A stretch of DNA of 64,000 bases from Klebsormidium nitens (lineage: Eukaryota > Streptophyta > Klebsormidiophyceae > Klebsormidiales > Klebsormidiaceae): assembly GCA_000708835.1 (NCBI GenBank), contig DF236963.1, positions 248,001 to 312,000 on the forward strand. Reading direction: 5' to 3'. Below are positions 21,301 through 32,800 of the stretch, piece by piece (the first letter of the stretch is position 1; each line of letters starts with the position of its first letter). The notes below the pieces were generated by a model, which had not been told where the DNA came from, made no database searches, and was given only the letters and a program-made list of their open reading frames with translations. The translations under genes and the position numbers were made by a program.

Positions 21301-24300
21301 AAGCTCCGCAACATATACAAAAAGCCACTCACCAGTAGAGAGCAAATATAAATTATGGTCACGCTCGCTGCAAATGCTCGTTCACGAGGCGAAGATCACA
21401 GCGAACATCTTATTGAAGAGTGCTTTTAGAAAGCTGTCGAGCCTTGAAGCTACCTCTTGGCTCGTTCTCATGTCCTCGTGAAAGGACATGTTCGCTATGG
21501 TCGGATGCGTGCTTTTTCGCGAGCCTCTTTGTGCACAGCCCTCCAGTTCTGACGTCACACCCCCGGTCTGCAGAACTGCCTGATGGCCGTCGCGTTTCAC
21601 CCGACGCACCCCGCACTGATCGCAGGGGGGACTTTCAACGGTGAGCAGCGAACGCCGTCTTTCATGTACGGCTGCGAACGATGCTTGTAGCTCTGCAAAA
21701 TCCAACAATCAAAGCCCCACGTATGTTTGTAACAGCCTCACTTGAAGCTAACGACTTCGCTTTTCCAATGAGTGTCCTTGCACCTCGGGTGTTAAAGCCG
21801 CGCCGATTTTATGTTTCCGATAGGCGTCCCTTCGGCCGGGTAGCAGAACGGAAGACTTTATGTATCGTCAGGGGGCTAAAGACATTGTTGCGTGTCGTGA
21901 TTCGCCATTTTGGTGGGCAGGACTCCAAACTGAGCAAGACTATATCTGGGTCTGGCCCACGAAAGAATGTCATTGAGAGGACAAAGCAAGAGCTAAGTGC
22001 CTGTTTCTGCAGGCGAAATCTACCTGTGGGATCTGGGTCGAGAAGACCCCCAAAGAGCCAAGTCCAGGATCACAGACTTCAGCCACCGAGAGCCAATCAC
22101 GCAGGTACGCTGGCGACACCCGGCGCTTAACGTACGCCAATTGAAGTCAAACTCGGCAACCGCTATGTCTTCTCCTGCTTTGTATTGACGTATTCGTGAA
22201 CAGCCGCAGATTAACTGTATTCTGAGGAGGCTTGTCTACAGTGTTTCTGGGCGAGAGTCACGTGCGCTTTCGACCGCCAACCTCGAATTGTACGCGGAAT
22301 GGAGGACAATGAGGGAGGGCGACTGATCGATGCGTCTCTATCTTGCAGTTGAGCTGGCAGTACAACACGCACGATGCGTTCACGCACATAGGCCAAGAGC
22401 ACGCTTACCAGGTGAGAGACCCGGACTGGGCTTGACGAAGTCTGGTTGAGATGCTCTTCACGTGCTTATTGCCATCTGCTGCAGACTTCGCTTGACAGTG
22501 GTTAAAACGTTGGTTACGCTGGTTGATTACGTTGGGTACCTTGGTTGGTTAAGTTCCGTTGATTACGAGGATGCCAGTTTCGCCAAATCTCGGCGATAAA
22601 CAAGGCCGTCGGGGTCGCATGGTCCTGAGGCTGAGCTCAAGTGGAACCGGCTGGATAGTGGCAAATATTCTTGCTTGCGGAATGGAGGCACGTGAAAGAA
22701 AACGGAACAAGAGACGGGAGCTTCACAGTGCGTTTACGTTTGAAAATATGCTCGACGGGAATGTGTCGCTTGAACGGCTCAAAAGCTGTTCTTGCTCAAG
22801 CACCCTGGATAGATAGGAGACAGAAATAGGAGCCAGAAATAGGATTTGTCATTATTCTTTGGTAGACGCTCAAGGCCACTGCAGTATGAAAAGCACAGCA
22901 AAGTCAAGCCATGGATGACCCTTTTTGTAGAGTCCTTAGAAAGCGACGCTTGCTTTCGAGAACCAGAAGCGTTATTGGACCGTTAGATCCCTAACCGCCG
23001 ATTAGAATTGAAACCAGTCGCCCCAACGCGAATTCGGGGTCAAATAAAATGCGGACCGTCAAACTTTTGTTGGGTTCCAGATTACGGATCAACCGGTTGA
23101 GAAAGAAGGCCAACCGGTACCCCAAAGGACACGAGACTCCTGTCAACCATCGAATCTGTGTACAACGCGTCCCCTACAGGGAGGGGCTCTTCGCTTCCGG
23201 GATGGAATAGAACAAAGGTAAAACTAGTTCGTGCCGCTGAAAATGGCACCTTGACACAATTGAGTGCTTACGCTCGTCTTTCGCAGATTGTGTCAACGAG
23301 TACGGATGGGAAGGTGCTCGTCTGGTCGATCGCCAAGTTGGACGACCCTGTCTACGGGTAAGGACAAGTTCTAATGCCTGTGGGCGTTCTTAAAATCTCT
23401 AAGAACTCGAGATCCTTTCCTGGCAGTCTTTACTAGGTTCCATCATTGAGTGAGAATGTGGAGCTGTCGGCCGGCAGGGGTCTCGTCGCTCATGTGGAAG
23501 ACGAGATGGAGGAAGTCGACAACACACGCGTTCAAGGTTGGCACCGAGGAGTTTGCTTTTGCCAGTAAAATTGTGTGTGCTGATCTGCCAAATTTGTTTC
23601 GCTTTTCTGCGTAAGATTCGCCGTTTAAATACAACAATCGCAATGTACAAGCGGTAACAATCATTTTCCAGTGAAAGCCATTCTCGGTGGTCTTCTTCCG
23701 GAGGATACTTGACTTAAATCACACCGCATTTGAGCGCCCCCGCTGAATTCACCATCGGACAATCTCTACCAGTAATATGAATGTACCCGATGCCAGTGTG
23801 ATCATGTTTCCATTCTCACTTGTTCCCAAAGCGCGTTTTTGAGGGCCGCTTTCACACGACGAAGAATTCGCAGAACGTAGATCCAAGTTTGACCCCCAAG
23901 GGTTACACCTTAGACCATTTTTGTATACTGGGACGAGATCACGAGGCTCTCCTTTTGTATCCAGGTACGAGTTGACACACGCGCGGCAAGGACAGAAGGA
24001 ATTGCTCTGGGGAGGTAAGCAGAATGACAAAGCCCGACAGAGATTTGAGCGATCAAAGCCTCACCAATTGAGGATTACTAACAAAGGCCAGAGTAACTGA
24101 GATAAATTTGTCCATTGCGTAGAGCCATTTATCCCTACTTATCGAAAGCCACATACGAAAACGCACCCCATTTGGTGGTACAATCTGTACCTGCTTATGA
24201 TAGATGCAAGCACGACAATCCAGTCGAAGTCTTCTGCTGTTGCGTCCAGCTCTTCCAACTCCACTTTTCACGCGCTTCCTGGCACTGCCTCCTGCAGCCA

Positions 24301-27162
24301 CGTGTCTGTCGCTGGCGTCATCCTCCGACCGGGACCACCAGGGCGCCTTTGTCGTGGGCACGGAGGGCGGAGCCGTCTTTCGGTGCCTCATGCGTCACAA
24401 TGACGTCATGGTGGCGGACTTGGCGCAGAAAGTGGGCACCCCAGGTGAGCGAACTAGACTGGCACATTCTGGACAAACGAGGACCGCGTGAGCGCCTGCT
24501 TTAGCATCGGAAGTCGGCTGACATTTCAACTTTTCCCCAGAGCTCGTGGTTGCATTTAGAGCATTTAGAGCAAATGCGGTCTGGTGAATTTCGACCTGGC
24601 TACAATCAAGGCGTCCTTGTTGGAGTTTGAAACGCAATGTACTGAGATCCGTTCGCCGAAGGAGCTGAAAGTCCTCTTTAATTGGTGAAACTCGAACTAT
24701 GACGCAGTCGGCACTGCAGGTCGACGCATTTTGTCGAACCCGTCGCAAACAGACTATGAAATGGTCGAGAGCCACTTGCAAGAGACCTTCACGTATTAGC
24801 AAGTTCACTGATCGGAGTGCGGAAGTCTAGGCTAGCAGTTTGTGAGATTGGACTTTGCTTCCTCTTCTCAAAGGTCCAAAGGCTAAAAAGTTTCTGTATA
24901 GGCTTGCGAACCACAAGCTCGGAAAGTGTCACCATGCACATCTGAAGGAACTAGATTGAGCTGAACAAGAAACGCCTCAAAGAATCCTATAAAAAGAGAG
25001 ATTGTAAGTCAAGAAGGCGATGTTAAAAGAGGTACCGCTCACCATTTTCGCACTCCGTCCGACAGTGTCGCCGGGGGATCCCTCGCTGAAGCTCAAGTCC
25101 CCGGTGCGCTCCGAGTTCGTGCCCCACGTGGGCGCGGTGCGCGCGGCCGCGTGCTCGCCGTTCCAGCGGAACCTCTTCCTCACCGCCGGAGCGGACGGAA
25201 GCCTCCGGATCTATAGCGTCCTGCAGGCAAGCTCTCGCTCTAATCCTTTTCAAGGCATAAAGCAGATTCTCGTGATATGGAAGTTGAAGGAGGAAGTAAA
25301 CCGACTCTCTGATCCGGCCTACGCTCTTTCGCTTCGTTACTTACTGAATCCAAACACGGCCGCCTCCGAATTACAATGTTTTGGCAGGCAAGCTCTCGCG
25401 GTTTTCTCTTTTCAGCTGTTTCGAGCTAAAACGCAAGGACTGAGGTACGAAGAAGGAAGAGAAAGAGAAGGGGCCCCATCAGCCGGCCTCTGCTTCTCTG
25501 TTTCTTATTTCGAATAAGTGGCAAGTGGGCGCCCTGTAGTCGAGCTCCCGTCCTTTCTGTTGCTTCTGCAAGATACAAGCGAGAAAAACTCCAAGAATGA
25601 GGTGGACAAGATCCGATCGCTCTTTTTGTCGCTCAAGAAAAAAACGCGAGGTCTTCCTTAGCGCCCAGCGTTACGGCCCTTGCAGGCCAAGCCCCTTTTG
25701 CACCTCGCGCCCTCTCAGCGCGCGCTCACGGCCGCTCAGTGGTCCCGTTCTGGCCACCACCATCGGTTTCTTGAGAAAGCGTAATGCAAGGTTTCCTTAA
25801 CCCCAGTTGTTACGGCCCTTGCAGGCTAAGCCCTTGTTACACCTGGCGCCCTCTCAGCGCGCGCTCACGGCCGCGCAGTGGTCCCCGTTCCGACCGCTGG
25901 TGGTAGCGACCGCCGCCGCCGACGGCCACGTCCACTTTTACGATCTGCAGGTGGGTTGAGCAGAAGTGCAGGAGGGCTACGTAAACGTGCATGTGGGTTG
26001 AAAGCGAAGTTGCAGAACGGGGAGGCGTCGCCGCCGCGCCAGCGGCGGTAATCCTGCAAGTTGGTTTGGGTAGATCTCTAGACGTTTTGAGTAGAGATCT
26101 ACAGGTGTGCTGAGCAGATCTGCAGGTGGGTCTGATAGACCTGCAGTTAGGTTAGCGTTTCGGCCGGAGGGGAAATGCGGAATTTCAACACCAAAGAGTA
26201 CGTGCACTTGTTCGTCTGCGCAAGCTCCAGGTTCGCGTTCCAAATCACTTGCCAATACTCACGGGCTATGCTCAACATTCTCTGTCGCCGGACCAAACGG
26301 TTCACCCCATCCTCGTCCGTTCTTTGATGCAGAGAAGCGTTTTGCAACCCTGCAAAAGCGTGCGGGTGCGGGAAAAGGGCCTGCCGGTTGAGGCGATGGC
26401 GTTCAATCCGAAGGCGCCCGATCGTTTCGCGGCCGCGGACGGCAGCACTTTGAAGGTCGGCCGTTTCATTTGCCTCGTCCTTTACTTTCTTCAAGGGGAC
26501 TTACAGGGTTGCTTACAGGGTTGAAGCGACGTCGGAAAGCGACCGTAACAGTCAGGGGGCCTGCTTGCAGGTCGCCGATAAGCAACGCTGTAACATTGCA
26601 GCGATGTTCAAGATCCATCCGTTCGTGCCGTTGTTCGACTGACGAGCCGAGAAGAAGAAAGCAAACCAAATGTGCCAATGTGTCTCAGGGCCCGCATCTG
26701 ACCGAAGCTTTGAAACTTTATTGCGGCTTGATCCACAGTCACACTGATCACCGAAATTAATGTGGTTCTCTATGACTTTCTCTGTGCCCTCGCATGTCTT
26801 CCGTGTTTCTCGAGCCCAGAGTGGCCACCAAGAAACGGGGCGAGAAGGTTCTGTTCTCTTGCTTCTTCGAAGATTGCTGGAAACCGCCTCCTACGCTTGG
26901 CTTGAGTTCCTCTCTGAGCGGTTTAAATATGAACGTTCCATTCTTTGGGGCCTCTCGTTTCGGGTTGGATGCTCACTGTCAGCAGCCGCCTTTGGTCTGA
27001 ATAAGTGACGGCTGCCTTTCGACGCTGCAGATCTTCTCGCTCGGAACCTCGTTCCAACTGGCCCGGCAATCAGAGGCGTCGCAGATCGACCGCTTAGAGC
27101 AACAAACGAACGTAACGTCGCAGGCTCGTATCCCGCCCGACGTCAACTTGCCGTCTGGTTGA
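18329..27162 (+). CDS. DYNC2I2: Cytoplasmic dynein-2 intermediate chain 2 (WDR34-type)
   Basis: This subunit links light chains to the dynein-2 heavy chain that drives retrograde intraflagellar transport in cilia. Thirteen exons chain in phase: 18329-18520, 19053-19170, 20081-20264, 20817-20991, 21574-21640, 22013-22104, 22349-22411, 23287-23357, 24224-24444, 25066-25226, 25825-25950, 26333-26455 and 27031-27162 (574 aa). Family signatures run in order: VPSTWRA, DAEVQTD, GIAWNATGNVVAVSYGRLD, MAVAFHPTHPALIAGG, GEIYLWDL, STDGKVLVWS, FVVGTEGG, SPFQRNLFLTAGADG and GHVHFYDLQ, then a terminal blade. The N-terminus has AQTE and VQTD motifs of the kind bound by LC8 light chains. The helical block usually found between the QT motifs and the first WD blade is short or missing; an exon may be undetected near 19.2-20.0 kb. 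The intron after exon 10 starts with GC. Confidence 0.88.
19846..20080 (+). repeat. Duplicated intron end upstream of DYNC2I2 exon 3
   Basis: The segment AACAACACCACTGAC plus flanks occurs at about 19846-19912 and again at 20011-20070, 165 bp apart. The second copy runs directly into the functional acceptor (CTCTCTGCAG, exon at 20081). In the first copy the tract has decayed to GTGACTTTCAAATGGAGCTAAG. Confidence 0.7.
20495..20870 (+). repeat. Four-copy array of DYNC2I2 exon 4 acceptor plus exon start
   Basis: The exon start, CGGCTGGACGTCCGTGGCTGG, appears with its preceding AG at 20495 (diverged), 20600, 20713 and 20817 (functional). Spacings are about 111, 113 and 104 bp. Each copy is followed by decayed sequence and by a stop in the relevant frame. 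Only the fourth continues into an open WD-repeat exon encoding SYGRLDVRGW. Confidence 0.9.
25227..25824 (+). other. GC-AG intron of DYNC2I2
   Basis: Exon 10 ends in CTGCAG at 25226 and the intron begins GCAAGC. No GT lies close enough to keep the conserved IYSVLQ end, and the phase (0) fits the acceptor at 25824. A second CAGGCAAGCTCTCG occurs at 25386, so the donor itself appears to be copied within the intron. Confidence 0.7.
25625..25910 (+). repeat. Tandem duplicate of DYNC2I2 exon 11 acceptor and first half of exon
   Basis: A ~139-bp unit, containing TTACGGCCCTTGCAG and some 80 bases of exon, occurs with its exon start at 25686 and again at 25825. Both encode AKPLLHLAPSQRALTAAQWS. The first copy then loses one base, shifts frame and stops (HHHRFLEKA stop); the second is the functional exon. 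Confidence 0.9.
25941..26160 (+). repeat. Repeated 5' splice-site sequence downstream of DYNC2I2 exon 11
   Basis: The exon-end/intron-start sequence ATCTGCAGGTGGGT at 25944-25957 recurs in degraded form in the next 210 bases: CCTGCAAGTTGGTTTGGG near 26053, ATCTACAGGTGTGCTGAGCAG near 26096, ATCTGCAGGTGGGTCTGA near 26118, and CCTGCAGTTAGG near 26140. This is the donor-side counterpart of the acceptor arrays, with the functional copy being the most 5' one. Confidence 0.7.
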
Positions 27163-28316
27163 TCTGCACACGCCTGTCTGTCGCAACAACGGCATGTTGC
27201 TAATCGGGGACCGGTCATCACTTTTTGTCCGTAATTAAGTTCATCATGAATCCGTCAACACCTGAACGTATTTCGCGATGCATGACCCTTTGACTGGTTC
27301 AAACTGCCCCCGCAGCTATCGTACTTAGCTAGCCTCGACCGCGGGCCCCCCATGCGTACGAAATTAAACAATACGTGTGAGTAAACCATGATTGATTCTG
27401 ACAACGTTGCATCATGCAATCTCCAAAGACTAGATTGCATTCCAATATGCAATAAAGTTTGCCATGTGGCGCATGGCCGCCCTGAAAGTAGTTGTACGCC
27501 TCATATGTGCGAATTTGATGATATAATTCGATGTCGCCCTTCCGATGGACTTCGACATATATGTGCAGCCATGAGCATGTGGTTAACATTCTTGGCATGG
27601 ACACCAAGGTATGCGTGAGCTGCGCTCATGCATATGTGCAGTTGCACGCATGTGAACGGCTCGTGGGGCCGCCAGACATGATATGATCGCGACGGCCTGG
27701 TATCGGCTACAGCTATGCATGCTTGTGCAACGTACATGATAATATGTGCGTTGGCTGGCCGGTGCATGCACGCACGTACAGGTGCATGATCGGTACATCC
27801 CACCACCCAGCTAGATCATGATATACAGCTGCACGGGCATGCCATCAAATTGCATAATACATTACCGGTATGTGCAAGCCTGCAAACGTCCCAGGAATGT
27901 TGATTATAACTGGACGCCTATAGTTCACCAAATTGCGGGTCGCAACACCGGCCCAGCATGTAGCGTCGATCATTGCGCAATGTCCAAAGATATCGGCCCC
28001 TTGTATGCTGCCGAGTTGCAGTACTTATTTGGACTTGCCCTTACCATGAAAGCTAATTCTGACTTACCAATGTGCTTGACGGCACGAAATGAATAGTTTA
28101 CAAATTGGGCAGCTCCCTATTTACTAGCGGTTTGCGCTCAGTCACGTCTACTTCAAAAGGAACCTCTTACGTAATTCTGGGGTGCCGTTCAACTGCAGTC
28201 TAAATAACTCTAAATAGTGCCAACGCGTTGAAGCAATCGCTTGATCTCAGCCCTCACTACTCTCTACACAGGCTAGAATTCAAGTCCCTCATCAGGTCGG
28301 ACTGATATGATACGGA
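27163..28316. other. Convergent intergenic region, strongest CATGCA-rich island
   Basis: This 1.15-kb region lies between the 3' ends of DYNC2I2 and the plastid membrane protein. From 27390 to 27880 it is packed with CATGCA/TGCATG and CATATG words, for example CATGCA at 27627-27632 and 27765-27770 and TGCATG at 27716-27721, 27763-27768 and 27783-27788. Short open frames on both strands here reflect this composition and are not convincing genes. Confidence 0.6.
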
Positions 28317-29503
28317 TTACTTGACCGCCTTCTTGAAGTTCTCTCGATAAGCTTGTGAAACTATAAAGAGAACTGCAAGGATGGAAAGGACACGCGGATT
28401 GTGCAACTTCATTGTACCATGTTTGCTGATGCCAAAACCTTCACCTGAGGAATTATTTCCTTGAAAACAAGTGACCTTCGTAGAAGTTAACATGCTGAAC
28501 CATCTCAGATTTTTCCATCTTCTAACCTTTGTTACAATGTAAATTTTGGTGTCCAAGAAAAAGCATCTAAGCAGATTGTACAGTGGTTTTCCGAGGATCC
28601 TTGAGAGGAACCATGACGTGTTTCTCACCTGGCCACATGGCTGTTAGTGTGGTCTTTGAGGCACCTGAATCTGAGTACGTCGTCTTTGGGTATCCCCGCC
28701 AGAACCGAGTAGCTGCAAAAAGCTGTGCTTTGATACTCTTGACCACCCTTTTTGGTTTTCTTGTATTTACTATGAAGTGCAGCTAGCAGGAAGGTGGCTT
28801 GTCTTCAAAGCAAAGCAATGACCTTTATTGCAATACATCAGGTAGATGTCCAAGCTTAGCTGAAAGAGGAACTTAAGAGAGTTCAGATTCCGTCAAAAGT
28901 CAATCCATGTGGTTCATAACCTCAATACAACAGCCGACAAAAGTCACTGTTCACGGTGGTTCAGTTGACTCTCCACCCTTGCTTATCCATTATATGTTTG
29001 GTGTCATTCAAGGAACCAGTGCACGAAACAAACTTGATGTCAATCCTGAATTGCACTTCAGGGAGGTCCCGTGGTTCTTAGAAGCAAGCTGCCACCAGCA
29101 ACCCTGAAAATGGAGTACGCTGTGAAGCAAGGTCGTAGAACTAACCTCCAATTGCATACAGGGCCACCAACAATACAGGGTTCAAAACAAGGTTAGCAAG
29201 GGGCCCTAAAACTGGAATGCCTGATACAACAGGGAGGGCAGCTCGTATGGACGTTTGATGCCCACGTCTTGTCCGTTGCTCTTTTCTATGCTTGTGTAAG
29301 AATGTGGAGGAACCACTTAAGCTGGTGGCGCCGTTGAAAGTTGAACTGTGAGCAGTCAGTCTGCTGGCTAGGCGAGATGATCGCAGATGTTGCCCTTGTA
29401 AACACAAAAGGTGCGACGTGTGCCCCTGATTCCTGGACGCTTTTCTAATCATTTGACCTTGCAGGTCAGCCCCACACAGATGCTTACAGCATGCAACAGC
29501 CAT
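28317..29503 (-). CDS. Small plastid-targeted membrane protein (conserved, unknown function)
   Basis: Exons 29503-29146, 28712-28629 and 28372-28317 chain in phase 1 and give 165 aa. The first ~90 residues are Ser/Arg/His-rich with few acidic residues, as in a chloroplast transit peptide. A hydrophobic segment follows (SGIPVLGPLANLVLNPVLLV) and then a second motif spanning exons: RFWRGYPKTTYSD, TLTAMWPVLFIVSQAYRENF, ending KKAVK. The order 'ALYAIGATRFWRGY ... WPVL ... YRENF' resembles short plastid/cyanobacterial membrane proteins of unknown function; I cannot name one securely. Two membrane spans are likely. The start is 369 bp from the divergent UBA gene. Confidence 0.7.
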
Positions 29504-29871
29504 GGTTGGGTCCAGGCAATGCTCAAAAAGTCAACAGCACCAATTCGAGAAAAAGAAGCAGCAGAAAGTGGGTGGCAGCTTTTGAATGTTGGATTGCTTG
29601 CTCCCTAGAGAATTGAATTTGCTAGAATGACCTGGCATGCATGGGAGATCGCAGGGAACATCAATCAGTGCTTGGTACCATTAGCGGATTTTCCGGGGCA
29701 GCTGCTGTGTGGTATTCTTCAGCCAGCCTCGGGGGCGTACGAGCACTTCTAGAAGGTCTTTTGCCTTGCATGAGAAGTGAGTCATGGCTGCTGTCCCAGC
29801 AGAACAACAGAAACCCAGTTGCGGTGGTTCTGCTTGTGGCGCTTGCATCTCTAGCTAGGGAGCTGGTGGAA
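29504..29871. other. Divergent intergenic region, plastid membrane protein / UBA protein
   Basis: This 368-bp spacer serves two head-to-head genes. An in-frame ATG at 29641 would add 77 hydrophobic residues to the UBA protein; I treat that stretch as 5' UTR because the family begins with a short basic Lys-rich N-terminus. Confidence 0.5.
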
Positions 29872-32800
29872 ATGGCGGGCAAAGTAGCCCCTACGAACGG
29901 TAAACAGAAGGAGAAAGCAGCGCCAGAGAAGCCGAAAAAGGCAGCCCCCGCTGCAAACGGCTCTGCTGGACTCCTAGCAAACGCATACAACCCGCTTTCA
30001 GGCACGTTTCACTCGATGGAGTCTGGGGCGCCGGAGGCGCAGGAGAATGGGGGGTATAACATGTTTGAGGGAGGTCCAGGGCATGGGGATGCGTCCGACT
30101 CGGACTCAGATGATGAAAGGGATGAGGCAAACGGGGATGAGAAGCGAGCGGGAGGGGCGGCATTGGTGAGGTTCTTGGCTGTTCAAGCTTCTGCTCTAAT
30201 TGGAGGCCTGCTCCTTCCTCCTCTCTTCAATGAATTTATGGATTCATTTATCAGAAGTGGCCGGCCAGCTCCGAGTTCAAAATTTCTCCAGGCGATTGTT
30301 GCTGCCAGCTTCTAATTTCAGGGTTTGTAAATGGCAAGGAGCCGAAGAAGAGCCCCTTTTGGCAAATTAGCTGGCACCCGGTTAGAGCGGGCACCTGGCA
30401 CCTTCCAATCTTGGTTGGCAATGGTTGGATTGTGTATCTGAAAATAGCTTCCATCATGGTTTTTGTTGCGACTTTTTCTTGTTTTTGGGAATGGTCTCCT
30501 TTAATTGAAGTGTTAGAGCCTATAAAGCATAGGGTGCTAGTAACCAACTTGCTCTCTTGGAATACTTGTTGCAGCCTCTTTCTGGAGCGTCCTACTTGGT
30601 CTGAAACGTACTTCAGCGTCTAGATCTGCTTGCTCTTTGACAAACCATTGCCACTGTGTCCTTACAAACCCTATCTCATCGCTTTTTGAGGACCGAGCGC
30701 TACCTTCTTTTCTTCCTCTGAGATGCCGTTCTCTTCCTTCCTTTCTCGTAGAACAAGGATTGATGCTCAGCGCGAAATTGATTGCGAAGCTCTGAGTTGT
30801 GTGGTTTCTCTCTTTATTTATCTGCTTTAGTGGAGGTTGAATGCCTGTTGGCTGGCACCCTTGAGCACATGTGAACAATCAAGAATCCAGCATTACTCCA
30901 AAATGGTAGCAGTCCGTGAGCAACATTGTTCAAATTGAGTGGAGCTCCTGTGTTATGACTGGATTGTAGCAAGTCGCGGAAACCTCCTGACACTCGACCT
31001 CGCTTTTTGCGGCAACTCTGTTTTTGATTTCACCCGATTTTCCTCTGCGATTGATATGGAGTAGCAATCTGCTACGGTTGTCCACTTGAACACATGTCTA
31101 CTTTGTTTTCCAGATGAACGTTGGTCATGTTATCTTAGTTGTGGTGCTATTGTCGTTGCGTCACTGTTCTTTTGCCTGCCCTTATGAGAGACATCAGTGC
31201 TCCACTTTGTATGCCAGAGTCTTTGGCTGGGTAAGCCTGTGGTGTTTTGGAAGGGAAAGTGGTTGATCATTTCAAGGGCTCCGTTCTTGTGAACATTGTT
31301 TCCTCTTGTTTGGAGGTTGTCCTTTCCAATCTTGTGGTTGTGGAAGGATGCACTTTGTGTCAGAAGCGGGTATTTCCATTGACTTTTGAAATTGATTAGT
31401 CAAGGCATTCCTAGGCATCCCTCCTACACATGTCCAGTTCGAGAAAGATAAGTGAAGTTCGTTTTTCACCAGACTTCTGCCTCTTGGAGTCATTCGGTGA
31501 GGAAACCCTTGAACTCTTGTAAGCTCGCGTCTCTCAGCATTGCCTGCTCATTCTCCAACTGGTTTTCATGGTGAAGTTTGGCTTTTTCAATGGCTATTGG
31601 AGCTAGTTGTCTTGCAACAGATTGGAAAGGTTGAATTTGTGAAGCCTTTTGCTGTCAAGCCAGCGGTAGGGAAAGGCAAAAGATGAAGCAAGACAGGACA
31701 AGAACAGAAGCGTACATTTCAAGATACACCCAGAAGGTGGCAACAAACAATCTGCATTCCTCAACTCAAGACTTACTGAGTCAGACATTCCAGAAGGAAT
31801 GGATGGGTTTTGGGATGACGGGGCCTACTTATCTTGAGCAGGTCACTGAAATCAGATCATGTATCATTTTGAGCACACCCTGTAGTAAATGAACGTGACC
31901 TGCGGAGCATTTCGTCAAAGTCTGTCATCGCTTTTTGTCTACAGAAGGACAAAGAGTCGCGAGCCGACAAGCGGGATCGAGAAAAGATGCGCCTGCGCAA
32001 CGAGAAAAAGCACGCGCGACAGAAGGAGCGCCGCGCGCAGGAGTTGCGAGAAAAGTGTCTCTCGTTGCTTACGGCATGCAAGGTGGAGATGCTCGCGCTC
32101 CAGCTAGAAGCCATGGGTTTTCCAAAAGACCAGGCGGTTAAGGCCGTAACCATGCACGGCGGAAACCTAGAACGTGGCGTGTCCTGGCTGCTTGAAGCGG
32201 GGCCGGAAGTCGCCACGACGTCGGTAGACCCGGGGCAAGCGAAAGTCGACATAGCGGACGAGTTGGCGCGCGTGGTTGACGCCGAGATAAAATACGGCAT
32301 CTCTAGGGGCGAGGTGGAAAGAGTAGTCGTTGCAAGCGGGGGGGACTTGGACCGAGCAATGGAGTCGTTGGCGGCGCAGCATCCGGTGCAGTTGGCGGGG
32401 CCTCGGCCACCTCCGCCGGGGGGGGCTCCAAACGGCCCCCCTCGAGAGGGAGGGGGCGCCAGACCGGCGGCGGGCCCGGCACCACAGAGCAGCGCGCCGG
32501 GGCCGAGAGCACCGGGGGGGCAGCAAGCGCAGGCGGGGGGGCCGCAAGCGAACCCTCCTAGTGGTCCAGGTGGGGGGAATTGTATTCAGGAATGGATGTA
32601 AAAGACTCTTTCGTGTGGCGTTTTTGGGTTTCTCGTGACCAAGCTAAAAGCAAGCTGATATCGGTTGGGTCACCTGTCAGTATGTCCCTTGCGGGACGTA
32701 TTTGCTGCAGCGTGGAGGTTCGTTTGTCATCATCTGCTCATGCATCAGTCGATTTGGCAAGTCCATAATGGTAGTAGGAAGTAATTTGGCGTATTGGATG

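Noticed and set aside
25020-25517. 165-codon frame reading through the end of DYNC2I2 exon 10
   Set aside because: Family alignment ends the blade at the IYSVLQ motif; beyond it the frame is intronic and is open only because the donor is GC, not because it is coding.
29641-29871. In-frame upstream ATG giving the UBA protein a 77-residue hydrophobic N-terminus
   Set aside because: The related plant proteins begin directly with the Lys/Ala-rich segment seen from 29872, and the extra sequence lies in the short divergent promoter spacer. It remains a minor alternative.
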